This document shows, one piece after another, positions 25,194 to 34,504 of a stretch of DNA of 64,000 nt (its first letter is position 1; each line of letters opens with the position of its first letter). The notes under the pieces are model-generated. The model was not told the DNA's origin and made no database searches. It worked only from the letters and a program-made list of their open reading frames with translations. The stretch lies in the NCBI RefSeq assembly GCF_025153525.1, contig NZ_JANZNR010000001.1, positions 806,001 through 870,000 of the forward strand. The letters are read 5' to 3'. The stretch is from Psychroserpens sp. SPM9. Its GTDB lineage: Bacteria; Bacteroidota; Bacteroidia; Flavobacteriales; Flavobacteriaceae. The translations under genes and the position numbers were made by a program.

Positions 25194-26723
25194 ATGAGTG
25201 CATTTTTCAAATCGATTGCCATGTGTTTTTCAGGTGGTGGATATCGAGCAGCTTGCTTTTCTCTTGGTGCCATTTCTTTATTCGAAAAGATTGATTTATT
25301 AGATAAAGTAAAAGCCATATCAACCGTGTCTGGAGGCACTATTACTGGTGTAAAGTATGCGCAATCCCAAATCGATGCTTTGAATTTTGATTCATTCTAT
25401 AGTGACTATTACAACTGGTTAACTGATGATAATCTCACTGAACGAGCAATTTCACATATTAAAGCCGATGCTATATGGAAGAAAGAAGAGAATAAGCATA
25501 AAAGAAAAAACCCAATTAATGCTTTTGCCGTTGAGTATAATATATTTACATCGCATAGAACTTTAGGCGATTTTGAAGATTGTGTCATTAATAAAAAGAC
25601 ACATTTAGATCGTGTTGTTTTTAATGCTACAGATTTTTCTTCTGGATTACAGTTTCGATTCCAAAATGTTAAAGGCACAAGATTAAGGTTTGGTAATAGC
25701 AATGCTCATAGTAAGTACAAAGATCTCATTCCAAAGATTAAACTTGGAGACATCTTAGCCTCTTCTTCTGCCTTCCCTGGAGGCTTTGAACCAATTGGAT
25801 TCCCTACCGACTTTGTAAAAGGTTATGAAAATAAAGATGAAGATGATGATGAAATTGGACTTATGGATGGAGGTATTGTCGATAACCAAGGTGCTTCAGT
25901 ATTTATAAAAAATGATCCAAAGCACAATCCACATGATTTATTCTTTATCTGTGACGTCGCCTCTCCCTATATGAAATCTTTTCAGTTTGCTGATAAAAAT
26001 TCGCTCACTAAATACTTGACTTACTTATCAAGTATTCCTGCGTTGTTATTGGTAATATTAATGGCAATATTCTTTTTTAAATCAGGATGGTGGATACTCT
26101 ATACATTTTCTGTAATTCTAGGGGTAGCCATGCTTTGTATACAAGGAGTGTTTCTTTTAGCTTCCAGATACATTAAAAAAGCTACAGGTATCAATCAGGG
26201 ACTTGTAATCCCTCCAAGACGTTTTGGTCTTTTTGTTATTGATAGAGCTAAGTCTCTTATAAAAATGGCAACTGAAGTTTTCTTAAAAAATGACAGACGT
26301 CAAAATGCCAATAGTATTTATAACGCTTATGGAGACATCACTACAACAGCAACTATATATGAACTTCGCTGTAAGGATGGTAAGCCAGAATATCAAAGAG
26401 ATTGGGAGTTGATTGAGGGACATATTGGAAGTATTAGTGATGACATTAAAGCTGTTTCTCTTAAGAGTGCAAATTTTGGAACAACGCTTTGGTTTAGTGA
26501 TGATAATAAAAAAGAAAATGTTCTCGATGCTATAATTGCCTGCGGTGAGTTTACCGCATGTTATAATCTATTAGCTCATCTTATAAGATACCATGAGGAT
26601 AAAATCAAAATAAATAACTCAGAAGAGCAACTTCTATTTCAAAAACTTAAATCACTATGGGATGAATTCTCTAAAGACCCTTATTATCTAATTAACCTTA
26701 GAAAAACTAATGCGCCCCTTTAG
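25194..26723 (+). CDS. Membrane-anchored patatin-like phospholipase
   Basis: This 509-aa protein has the patatin oxyanion loop GGGYRA (14-19), the nucleophile Ser46 in STVSGGT (variant of GxSxG) and the catalytic Asp in LMDGGIVDNQG (about residue 222). Two membrane helices follow at about residues 280-325 (ALLLVILMAIFFF, VAMLCIQGVFLLA), then a ~180-residue soluble C-terminus. Patatins hydrolyse acyl chains of phospholipids. Such enzymes serve as membrane-damaging effectors in defence systems, but no nucleotide cyclase is adjacent. It is convergent with the MBL gene (17-bp overlap). Confidence 0.8.
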   Translation: MSAFFKSIAMCFSGGGYRAACFSLGAISLFEKIDLLDKVKAISTVSGGTITGVKYAQSQIDALNFDSFYSDYYNWLTDDNLTERAISHIKADAIWKKEENKHKRKNPINAFAVEYNIFTSHRTLGDFEDCVINKKTHLDRVVFNATDFSSGLQFRFQNVKGTRLRFGNSNAHSKYKDLIPKIKLGDILASSSAFPGGFEPIGFPTDFVKGYENKDEDDDEIGLMDGGIVDNQGASVFIKNDPKHNPHDLFFICDVASPYMKSFQFADKNSLTKYLTYLSSIPALLLVILMAIFFFKSGWWILYTFSVILGVAMLCIQGVFLLASRYIKKATGINQGLVIPPRRFGLFVIDRAKSLIKMATEVFLKNDRRQNANSIYNAYGDITTTATIYELRCKDGKPEYQRDWELIEGHIGSISDDIKAVSLKSANFGTTLWFSDDNKKENVLDAIIACGEFTACYNLLAHLIRYHEDKIKINNSEEQLLFQKLKSLWDEFSKDPYYLINLRKTNAPL

Positions 26724-28398
26724 GATGATACTCATACTCTTCTAACTTATTGTTCCATTTAAGCTCATAGATATCCCATTTCTGACCATCTGAACGCTTC
26801 TTTTCAAGTTTCTGTGCAATAATAACTTGCTCTCCATCGGTTCTGACCGTAATCATGCCATACTTTGCTACATTACTATCTCTGAGTCTATTCATCCTCA
26901 GTTCATAATGTTCCTTCTCTTTTTTGGTAGTAGCTGCATTCATACGCTCTTCTATTTTCTTAAGAAGTGCGTAGAACTTTATTGGATAAGAAAACTCATT
27001 GGTACTCCTTGCTAGCTCAGTACTGAAAATAAGTGGACGCTTTCCTCGACTGTTCTTACCAAATGAGCCAAGAGCATCAGGACGTGGATGAGAGTGTGAT
27101 TCGTTATCACCACTTGAGATAATTGTAGCAATTGGATTGATTGCACTTAAAAAAGAATCAAGTACATCACTTGCTCCATGATGACACGCTTTTGCAATAT
27201 CACATTGAAATCTCCCTCTTGTCTTAGAAATTATCAAATCTAGTTGAAGACTCAGTTGTTCCAATTCTTGATTCAGCGCTCTTCTTTTATCAACAGAAAG
27301 TTTATTATCACTAACTAACTTCTGTTTTAATTTGTAAATCTCTTTTTCAAGATCACTCATTATGTTTTCATCCTTGGAATAATACTGAGAAATGTAATCT
27401 TGAGATTTTGTGTTCAAGTCCCCTCCCAATAGTACTTTAAGCTTGCCGTAATGTAATTTAAACACTATTGAATGCCCATTTTTTGTTTCTCCTTCATCTC
27501 CAAGTTTTTTAAGACATTCTCTTTTCTTTCCTTCAAACTCTACTGTCTCAGTTATAGGAGCTAATATTTCTAGTTTAAGTGGGTTGTTACCTTTGTAATG
27601 ATCTAGATGCTCTTTTGAAATATCCAAAAACTCAAACTCCACATCAGGGTTATTCTTTTTTGCAGATACTAAAGTCTTTAAGTAGTATTTAGTTGATTTA
27701 ATGTTCTTGGCTAATAAATCATGCATTTCTTTGTTGGTGAGTACCGTGTCCCATAAGTGGTAAGTTTTCTGCCTTGGCTTTGGTGGTACTTTTCTCCCCA
27801 AATCATACATCCAAGTCTTTTTATCTATTCCTTTTGTTAATCTCTCAACAATTCCATTGTGACAGACCTTTTTAATCTTTAGTTTTTTGTTATTGAAAAT
27901 ATTATGAAAACCATAGTAATGATCTAAATCGGGATGAGATATAATTGCATAATCAATCTCCTTTGGTTTTTTAACACCAGTCGTTGCATCTGTAACATCA
28001 TCAACGCCTGCAACTTTTCTATATCTTAAATTATACCTCCAGTTTAAAAAACGTGACATATTATCTCCTCCTGTACCATCAAAGCCAATTCCTTCACCTG
28101 CATCTATTAAGATAATCTCATCATCAGGAGTTACTAAATGGCAGCCATCACCTTGACCTATATCAACAAAGTTGATCTCCAGCATACGCTTATCTGTAAC
28201 CCATTCTTCTTTTAACCACCCTTCATTGCCACGACATTTCATCTTAACCCAATCACCACTGGTCTCTCCTAGATACCGAGCGTAGTCACCTAAAATAAGA
28301 TGATTTGCTGCATTTTTACTTGTACTGTCTTTTGGTAGAAGCCTGAGAACAACATCTCTTTCACTTATGAAATATGCCTTTTTAGTATCTAACGCCAT
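26707..28398 (-). CDS. ComEC-like MBL-fold hydrolase with N-terminal SH3-like domain
   Basis: In this 563-aa protein, residues 1-70 resemble a bacterial SH3 domain (LRLLPKDSTS, GDWVKMKCRGNEGWL). The MBL core follows: INFVDIGQGDGCHLV, ILIDAG, ISHPDLDH (153-160), LKVLLGGDLN and ACHHGASD. A coiled-coil insertion is at about 330-390. There is no signal peptide or membrane part, unlike full ComEC. It is probably a metal-dependent phosphodiesterase or nuclease. It is convergent with the patatin gene. Confidence 0.75.
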   Translation of the reverse strand: MALDTKKAYFISERDVVLRLLPKDSTSKNAANHLILGDYARYLGETSGDWVKMKCRGNEGWLKEEWVTDKRMLEINFVDIGQGDGCHLVTPDDEIILIDAGEGIGFDGTGGDNMSRFLNWRYNLRYRKVAGVDDVTDATTGVKKPKEIDYAIISHPDLDHYYGFHNIFNNKKLKIKKVCHNGIVERLTKGIDKKTWMYDLGRKVPPKPRQKTYHLWDTVLTNKEMHDLLAKNIKSTKYYLKTLVSAKKNNPDVEFEFLDISKEHLDHYKGNNPLKLEILAPITETVEFEGKKRECLKKLGDEGETKNGHSIVFKLHYGKLKVLLGGDLNTKSQDYISQYYSKDENIMSDLEKEIYKLKQKLVSDNKLSVDKRRALNQELEQLSLQLDLIISKTRGRFQCDIAKACHHGASDVLDSFLSAINPIATIISSGDNESHSHPRPDALGSFGKNSRGKRPLIFSTELARSTNEFSYPIKFYALLKKIEERMNAATTKKEKEHYELRMNRLRDSNVAKYGMITVRTDGEQVIIAQKLEKKRSDGQKWDIYELKWNNKLEEYEYHPKGAH

Positions 28399-28449
28399 TG
28401 TAAAAGGTTTTAGGATTAGTCAAGTTAAATCAATTACTAGTCTATAACA

Positions 28450-28533
28450 ATACGTAGTTCTACGTATATTTAATAGAAATCACTCTTTGTGTAGAATAAT
28501 TTCTACATTTAATGCGTTGTAGTTATATACAAC
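28450..28533. promoter_or_regulatory. Three tandem palindromes upstream of the pseudo-response regulator
   Basis: ATACGTA/TACGTAT (28450-28467), TGTAGAA/TTCTACA (28490-28507) and GTTGTA/TACAAC (28516-28533) are three perfect inverted repeats within 84 bp. They lie in the gap between the MBL start (28398) and the regulator start (28642). Two have GTAG and CTAC half-sites and the third has GTAG with TAC. This fits cooperative binding of a dimeric regulator. Confidence 0.45.
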
Positions 28534-28641
28534 TCTTTTACTTATGATTAATCTTCCCTTCCCTCAACCAAAAGATTTCTTTACTCATTTCTATCTGTGT
28601 ACTTATTTTTTCAATCCTAACTTTAAGAAAAATCACTAACC

Positions 28642-29310
28642 ATGAGTATGCCAACCAACGTGCTTATTGTTGAACGAGAGCCATTGATAACCTATTCAAT
28701 ACAAGAAGCCTTACATCGTATCTCTGAGTCTCAATCAGGAGTAAACTATAATACAACATCTGTTTCTAATTATGAGTCAGTACGTTCTAAAATAAAGTCA
28801 CTAAAACACCTTAATCTCGTGTTTTTAAATATAGACATGTTTTTGACTGGAGGCGAAAAATCAAAATTAATTATAGATATGATAAGCATCTTAAAAAAGA
28901 CCTCTCCTAAAGTCCAAGTGTTGACTTTAACGTCCTATCGTAATAATTATATGATACTTGAAATTATTAAAACAATTAATCCCGAGGGCGTTTTGTTAAA
29001 ACGTGATATTGACTTTGAAGACTTAATTCACGCCATCAAGAATGTTATTAATAATATTCCGTTTTACAGTAAAACTATATTAATGTTACTACGCTCTCGC
29101 ATGACTTGTCATATTTCACTAGATGAAAAAGACCAATTAATTTTATATCACTTATCAAAAGGTGCTAAAACTAAAGACCTTTCGAATCTGGTTTTCTTAT
29201 CTAAAAGTGCTATAGAAAGCAGAAAACGTAACTTAAAAATACTCTTCAATGTGGAAAAAAAGAATGATTGTTATCTATTAGACCAAGCTCGAATAAAAGG
29301 ATTTATCTAG
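28642..29310 (+). CDS. Atypical response regulator (pseudo-receiver plus HTH)
   Basis: This 222-aa protein is paralogous to the regulator at 46975 over its whole length (VLIVE.EPLI, NPEG.L.K.DID, LSKSA.E.RKRNLK). In the receiver the acidic pocket ED is changed to ER (residues 11-12), and the phosphoacceptor Asp is replaced by Asn63 (VFLNID). Normal phosphorylation is therefore unlikely. The C-terminus is a LuxR-like HTH (KTKDLSNLVFLSKSAIESRK). It may act constitutively or sense another signal. Confidence 0.75.
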   Translation: MSMPTNVLIVEREPLITYSIQEALHRISESQSGVNYNTTSVSNYESVRSKIKSLKHLNLVFLNIDMFLTGGEKSKLIIDMISILKKTSPKVQVLTLTSYRNNYMILEIIKTINPEGVLLKRDIDFEDLIHAIKNVINNIPFYSKTILMLLRSRMTCHISLDEKDQLILYHLSKGAKTKDLSNLVFLSKSAIESRKRNLKILFNVEKKNDCYLLDQARIKGFI

Positions 29311-29484
29311 CTAGAGCATAATCTCAAAGCACATGATTATGCAAATAAAGTGTAATTAAAATGTCGTTAAACGGACTTTTTCCATTTAAAATTTAAAGCA
29401 TTCCACTTTAGAATACTAAGACAAAAACTTGATCCTTTATATTACAGTGTGTCTATTTTATTTACCAAATTTTATTTGGTTACT

Positions 29485-30750
29485 ATGAGAACTTCTTGGG
29501 ACACTTCCATCAAACATTTGGCAAGACATGGATTATTAAGCGACATCCTAAGTATTGAACAAATAGCTTCAATTCCTAGTTCAAACCTATCGCGATGGAG
29601 ACATGAATCTGATAGTAAGTATTTATATTCTGAAATTAACGAGATTATAAAACAAGAAATTGAATTCATTAAACGAATGAACCAGTCTTCGAAGATCAAG
29701 AAAATCAACGAAAGTTACTTTAAGCTAGCGGATACTTTTCATCATGTAATTTCAAACATTAAAGGTGTAAAATCTATCCTTAAATCACAAAAAGAGCTTA
29801 TTGTGAATACCATTGATTCCATAGTTGATACTGTCCCAATTAATAATGCTCTAAAACTATTTAATATTTCAAGAACCACCTATCAAAACTATAAGACCAT
29901 TGTTATTCATAAATGTGAAGCCTCTTATTTTAAATGGTATACTAGACGCTTTTCAAATCAATTATTAGTTAAGGAAGTAAGTACCATCAAGAGCTATTTG
30001 CCTAATGACGATTATCGTCACTGGTCAAAATCGTGTATTTACTTAAGAGCAATTAGAGATAACACCTTATCCTGTGGACTCTCTACATTTTATAAGTATT
30101 GCAGGTTACTAGGTTTTTCTAATTTGAAAACGTTTAAAAAAGCTGACGGCTATAATCCTTTGGAAACTTCAAGACCTAATGAGGTTTGGTGCGCTGATGT
30201 TACTATCTTTAAAACTCAGGATCATATAAAACACTACATCCATATCTTAATGGATCATTATTCTAAAAAAATTATTGGATATCGTATTGAGGGATTTAGT
30301 TCTGGAAAAGCGATCAGATCTTTATTACAAAATGCTTATAAAAAATCCAGACCAAAGAATACTGTGTTTCTAACAGATGGTGGTTCAGAAAATGTTAATA
30401 CAACTGTCTCATCACTTTTAAAATCTTATAACGACACTATTACTCACAGGGTCGCTCAACGAGATGTGCTATTTTCAAACTCCATGATTGAGGCCTTTAA
30501 TAAAGTTTTAAAACATCAGTTTCTATATCCGAGAACGATTAGTAATAGAACTTCACTTGAAAACGTAATGAGAGAAGTCATACCAATCTATAATAGTGTA
30601 AGACCACAATTAAGATTAGGCGGAAATACACCTGACGAAACTTTTAATGGCAAACCAATTAACTTTAATCAGTACTCTGATTGCTTTAAAGCTCAAAAAG
30701 CCATTCGAATTGTTCTAAACAAACAAAATTCTTGCAGATCATGTTCATAA
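29485..30750 (+). CDS. DDE-type integrase/transposase (rve fold)
   Basis: This 421-aa protein has a catalytic core with Asp238 (VWCADVTIF), Asp298 (FLTDGGSEN) and Glu336 (NSMIEAFNK), a D-59-D-37-E arrangement like the IS3/rve family. N-terminal helices resemble an HTH region. ATG 29485 is preferred over GTG 29449. A 7-bp palindrome (ACCAAAT / ATTTGGT, 29464-29480) lies just before the start. No clear terminal inverted repeats or target duplication were found, so it may be a lone recombinase or an IS remnant. Confidence 0.75.
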   Translation: MRTSWDTSIKHLARHGLLSDILSIEQIASIPSSNLSRWRHESDSKYLYSEINEIIKQEIEFIKRMNQSSKIKKINESYFKLADTFHHVISNIKGVKSILKSQKELIVNTIDSIVDTVPINNALKLFNISRTTYQNYKTIVIHKCEASYFKWYTRRFSNQLLVKEVSTIKSYLPNDDYRHWSKSCIYLRAIRDNTLSCGLSTFYKYCRLLGFSNLKTFKKADGYNPLETSRPNEVWCADVTIFKTQDHIKHYIHILMDHYSKKIIGYRIEGFSSGKAIRSLLQNAYKKSRPKNTVFLTDGGSENVNTTVSSLLKSYNDTITHRVAQRDVLFSNSMIEAFNKVLKHQFLYPRTISNRTSLENVMREVIPIYNSVRPQLRLGGNTPDETFNGKPINFNQYSDCFKAQKAIRIVLNKQNSCRSCS

Positions 30751-30918
30751 AAACTATCTACAAATAGAAAATCAATAAGAGCGGCAAAATCAATTACTTC
30801 TCTTTTGAAATTAAACTTGTAAAATCTTAATCTTCTTGAGTTTAAAATATAACTATTTCATTTATAGTCGATTCCCATAAATGGGACAACTCATTTTAAA
30901 ATGACCTTGGGAATAGCA
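30751..30918. other. Palindrome-rich spacer between the DDE gene and repeat copy A
   Basis: No gene is visible. Near 30873-30917 several nested palindromes occur (CCCAT/ATGGG, TCATTTT/AAAATGA, ATTCCCA/TGGGAAT), directly next to the left breakpoint of the long direct repeat at 30919. They may be a transposon end or a recombination-prone site. Confidence 0.35.
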
Positions 30919-31087
30919 GTTCATAAGTTTTTACTAATCGTTTTCACTTACAAACATAGCGAATTTGGTTTATTTGACTAATCCTATTTGGTTTTATTTA
31001 TTCACAACAATAGTATTATTCGCTGTTCAATTTGTAGCTTTGTATAGCGTTTAGACATTATTAGACGTGTTAATAAGTATAAAGACT

Positions 31088-31435
31088 ATGAGTGATTTCG
31101 GTTCTATATTAAAAAGTTTACGTAGTGAAAAAGGTTTCTCGCAGGAAGCATTTGCAAGTAAAATAGGTGTTCACGTTACCAACCTTTCTAAATATGAGCG
31201 TAATCTTTCAGTTCCATCTTTAGAAGTTGCCAAACGTATGGCAGAAGTATTAGAGATTTCTTTGGATAGATTAGTTCACGGTGAGAATAAAGCACAGGAC
31301 ACTCTTGAAGACACCGACTTACTTACATTATTTAACAAGGCTCAAAAACTCTCCAAAAAACAAAAGGAAACCGTTAAAGATTTCCTTTCTGCTTTTGTTC
31401 TTAAGGCTGACTTAACTCAAAAGTTAGCACAGTAA
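31088..31435 (+). CDS. XRE-family regulator (copy A)
   Basis: This 115-aa protein from ATG 31088 (MSDFGSILKSLRSEKG) has a Cro/C1 HTH at residues 5-60 (FSQEAFASKIGVHVTNLSKYE) and a helical tail. A GTG at 31067 would add 7 residues. TAGCTTTG (31035-31042) upstream fits a Bacteroidota -7 element. The protein is identical to the one at 37799, but here its divergent partner, the ATPase gene, is reduced to its start codon. Confidence 0.85.
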   Translation: MSDFGSILKSLRSEKGFSQEAFASKIGVHVTNLSKYERNLSVPSLEVAKRMAEVLEISLDRLVHGENKAQDTLEDTDLLTLFNKAQKLSKKQKETVKDFLSAFVLKADLTQKLAQ

Positions 31436-31463
31436 AAATTACTCATTTCGAGCGGCTCTTAAT

Positions 31464-31877
31464 TTATTCTTTGCACATTATGCCATCAATCCGCTCACTA
31501 TCATCGTCGCCTTTAATATTAGATGTATAATAAAAACAACTGTCTTCTATTTTAGTAACTTCAACTATTATCCCACCAACACTATTAACCTCTTTTTGAA
31601 AATCAGTTAAAGGCATTTTGTCTGCATCATAAAATATGACATAGCTACAATCATTTAGCCATTTTAATTTAGAGTATCTTTTTACTCCTTCACTATCAAT
31701 TTCCACTTGTGTTGTATCGCTTCTAATAATCCTGTAAGGTGTAGTTCCTTCTGTATCATTTGGAACAACAAATCTACCTTTCTTAAAATCATCACACTTT
31801 ATTTCTTGTGAACAAGAAAAAATACTAGCTAACGATAATATTATGATTAAAGCTTTATTAATTATTTTCACAAACAT
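31464..31877 (-). CDS. Lipoprotein of the toxin/immunity block (copy A)
   Basis: This 137-aa protein has a lipoprotein signal (IIILSLASIFSC). The mature part starts SQEIKCDDFKKGRFVVP, similar to a common flavobacterial family of small lipoproteins often misnamed as topoisomerase subunits. It overlaps the immunity-type gene by 20 bp. It is identical to the copy at 38175. An immunity or accessory function is possible from its position. Confidence 0.65.
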   Translation of the reverse strand: MFVKIINKALIIILSLASIFSCSQEIKCDDFKKGRFVVPNDTEGTTPYRIIRSDTTQVEIDSEGVKRYSKLKWLNDCSYVIFYDADKMPLTDFQKEVNSVGGIIVEVTKIEDSCFYYTSNIKGDDDSERIDGIMCKE

Positions 31878-32523
31878 TTTTTAAATTCTCCTTTAGTTTA
31901 TAAAAATCTTCCTTATAGGTTTCTTCTGCTTCCTCCAACTCTTCTTCATATATCTCTACTAATTTTTCATATTCAGGATTATCATTAAGTTTTGCAGCTA
32001 TTATCGCAATATTAGAACGCAAAGGATATAAATAATTGTGAACAGACAACTCTCTTGGGTACTTATTTAACAGCTCGTCAACTCTTGATATGGAACTATT
32101 ACTATCAAAATAAGGAATAATTGTTTCTTCAAAGTATTCTGGAATAACTTCTATAAGTTTATTAATATCCCTTTCATCTTTAACTAACCAATCAGACAAA
32201 GGAATGTTTCTTAATCCTTTTTCCATCCCTTTCTCCATATAACGCAATATGTCAAAAAGGTGATTTCCTAATGTAAGATAAGGTCTATCCTTAATCTTGG
32301 TAATAGATTTATATATACTTTCTATTCTTTCCACCTTTATTCTTATTTCAGGTTTTATTACAATAGAATTACCTTTTTTAAAAAAGAATAAATCAACTAT
32401 TTGAGTACAGCCATTAACATCCCTTATAAATTCACGCTTTTTTTTATTTAATCTAAAACCTCTTTTTTCAAAGTCAGGCTCAAGACCTCCTAATAATTTG
32501 CTAGATATTTCCATTATTTTCAT
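31858..32523 (-). CDS. Immunity-type protein (copy A)
   Basis: This 221-aa soluble protein begins MKIMEISSKLLGGLEPDFEKRG in one stretch with GFRLNKKKREFIRDV, resembling DUF4304-like immunity proteins. An acidic helical C-terminus follows (YEEELEEAEETYKEDF). Its start overlaps the toxin stop by 4 bp, the classical toxin-immunity arrangement. It is identical to the copy at 38569, so the orphan toxin tip keeps its presumed antidote. Confidence 0.65.
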   Translation of the reverse strand: MKIMEISSKLLGGLEPDFEKRGFRLNKKKREFIRDVNGCTQIVDLFFFKKGNSIVIKPEIRIKVERIESIYKSITKIKDRPYLTLGNHLFDILRYMEKGMEKGLRNIPLSDWLVKDERDINKLIEVIPEYFEETIIPYFDSNSSISRVDELLNKYPRELSVHNYLYPLRSNIAIIAAKLNDNPEYEKLVEIYEEELEEAEETYKEDFYKLKENLKNVCENN

Positions 32524-33776
32524 TGTTCCTCTAATAATTTTCGGTCTACAGTAGTAGCTCTTGTTTGGGTAGTTGAGTTGCTAATTGTCTGTCCTTTTAC
32601 GCCTCCAGCGTTTTTTCCAACTAATTCTACAGATTCTCCACCATTAAAAAATCTTTCCTGTTGCTTTGATAGTTTTGCGTTTCCTGTCTTTGTTTCATTA
32701 ACAAGTTTTATTTTACCTGTTTTAGGGTCTACTACAACATTATCAAACCTAACTTTCGTCCCATCTTCAAACTTCCCTGTAACTTGTGTCAATATTTCAT
32801 CTCCTTTAAATTCTTTTCCTAGAGATTCTGTTATAAGGTTCTCACCTTTAGTTCCAATATCTTTATTTTTAGCTAATATTTTAGCAGCATCACTTACTTC
32901 ATCACTTTTTCCAAATAATTTTCCAAGTGCTTTAAAACCTGCTTTTAATAATGGCCCTCCATACTTAATAGCTGCTCCTCCAATAATAGTCACTTCGTCT
33001 ATTGGGCTAATTATAGTAAGTGCTGCTATTGCACCTTTACCTTCAGCACTACTTTGCTCTAAATACTGCTCTTGGGTCATTTTTCCCTTTAAAAGCTGCT
33101 TGTCTCTATATCTTTGACGCATGTCAAAACCTGTATTTTCAAGTCCTTCAAGTTCTATTCCTGAACCTAATTTATTTTCTTGAAAAGCGTACGTAGAGTT
33201 ATAAACATACTTTTCTGCCAATGGGTCTATCTGCCAAAACCTACCAATTGCTGGGTCGCTGATACGGTATTTCCATTCGTGAACATTTAAACCTAAATCT
33301 TTATTCAATTCCTGGTCTTGATACGTCTGATAATTGTTCTCGGATATTACATTATTATTATATCCTTTATGCTCTAATCCGAATGGGTAAAAGTTTCTCT
33401 CCTGTATTATCTCTGATGATGTAACAGCTCCATTATTGTTAAAATCCGAATAAGAGATTCTTACATTATTCCATATATCTGTGTATTGGTAGACATATCT
33501 GTATGAATTTCCATCAGGCTCGACATAGCCCTCTGGATGATAGAACTGTTTCAATATTCCATTTTCGTATAAAAAATTATCTGCGTAATCCGTTGTAGTA
33601 ACATTTCCTCCAACTGTCTTTTTCTTTTGAAGTTTGATACCATCAGCAGAATACACATAATCCAATACACCCGCATTTGCGCCTGTTACCGTTATCTTGG
33701 CGGGCATATTTAGGTGGTTATAGAGAACCTGCGCTATACCTTTATTAGCATCCGATATCATATTCCCGTTAGTGTC
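32520..33776 (-). pseudogene. Orphan C-terminal part of the RHS toxin (copy A)
   Basis: The reading frame reproduces the last ~418 codons of the 1221-aa RHS protein at 39231: the final YD repeats, the RHS core (WKYRISDPAIGRFWQIDPLA) and the nuclease-like tip. The signal peptide and ~800 N-terminal residues are missing. The first ATG in frame is 33761, but nothing upstream marks a normal start. It can be an unexpressed reservoir cassette that may recombine with the intact gene, as in orphan toxin/immunity modules of other RHS loci. Confidence 0.8.
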
Positions 33777-33962
33777 TACACCTACGCAAAAAATAAAAAT
33801 TCGGTCACGTTTTTTTCAAGGTTGACCCTCTAAAAATATTTAAAAGAACGTTTTTTTATTGACTACAATATATGGTTTTATGATTAATTCCGCACCAATA
33901 AAATCCAGTTTTTTAACCTTAAAAACCCTCTGTATTTTATTGGTTTCCTTTGCCTCGGTATG

Positions 33963-34031
33963 TTTACATAAAACGGGTTATAGTACTTCCTCGCACCACC
34001 AATGGCGTAGCTATAACCAGTTTTATGTAAA
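33963..34031. repeat. attC-like imperfect palindrome 1
   Basis: Outer arms TTTACATAAAAC (33963-33974) and GTTTTATGTAAA (34020-34031) are perfect complements. Inner arms GTTATAG and CTATAAC pair after a 2-bp mismatch, with further TAC/GTA pairing around a bulge. Size (69 bp) and two-box layout recall integron attC sites, but the boxes do not match the RYYYAAC core, so it is only attC-like. Confidence 0.5.
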
Positions 34032-34410
34032 ATACTCCCTTTCCAACAACATCAGCCGACGCGCCCCAAGCTTCCAACGCTCACAGCCGAACACGAATTG
34101 AAGATTGTTAGTTTTGATTGACAAGATTGTGAAGACTGAACGCCCTGCGGTTGTCTCATTTTAAAAGATTGCGGAACTCATCCGCATCAGCCAACAGCTT
34201 CCGCAACCTTTTAAAACGTTTTCAGAGGAAGCAAACGTTTTAAAAAGATGAAGATTTAGGCGGTTGTCCCGATAGCTATCGGGATTGAGCGCAAAGGCAA
34301 TCTTCAGCTTTTTAAAATGATAGAGGTTTTGCGACGATTGAGCAAAATAATTAACCTTTCGTAGTGCGCTGGCAGTAGCGTCGGCAAAAAGCGGTGGATT
34401 AGCGGATATT

Positions 34411-34504
34411 TTACATAATAGCAGTTATAACGACTGTTTTTTATCTTTCTAAAATGATAACGTTAAAAACTGTGCGAAGCGGACTTATAACTTCTATTAT
34501 GTAA
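34411..34504. repeat. attC-like imperfect palindrome 2 (opposite orientation)
   Basis: TTACATAATAG (34411-34421) pairs with CTATTATGTAA (34494-34504). Inside, AGTTATAA and its partner TTATAACT pair as well. Read on the minus strand it aligns with palindrome 1 (ACATAA, GTTATA, CTTCnTCGCAC, TATAAC, TTATGTAAAATA). The two are therefore members of one family placed head to head. Confidence 0.5.

Larger units (their letters stand above)
30919..33776. repeat. Long direct repeat, copy A (2,858 bp)
   Basis: This segment reappears at 37630-40487, offset 6,711 bp, with all encoded proteins and intergenic stretches identical as far as read. The left limit is 6 bases around the start codon of the ATPase gene (GTTCAT). 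The right limit lies inside the YD-repeat part of the RHS toxin gene. Both outer junctions of copy A look non-native, while copy B joins two intact genes. Copy A is therefore the derived one. The identity implies a recent event or an assembly artefact. Confidence 0.9.

Noticed and set aside
29311..30918. Complete insertion sequence around the DDE gene
   Set aside because: No matching terminal inverted repeats or target-site duplication could be found on both sides, so only the gene is reported.
32578..33117. 179-codon open frame on the plus strand (also at 39289-39828)
   Set aside because: It lies antisense inside the RHS toxin gene, has no domain and is Pro/Ser/Phe-rich in the way of an antisense shadow; the sense frame has clear RHS motifs.
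33963..34031. True integron attC site
   Set aside because: The boxes do not fit the RYYYAAC/GTTRRRY core and no integron integrase with its extra domain is present; only attC-like is claimed.
33859..34101. 80-codon open frame on the plus strand
   Set aside because: It spans the attC-like palindrome and the inverted repeat; the similarity to the out-of-frame tail beyond the recombinase reflects shared repeat DNA, not a protein.
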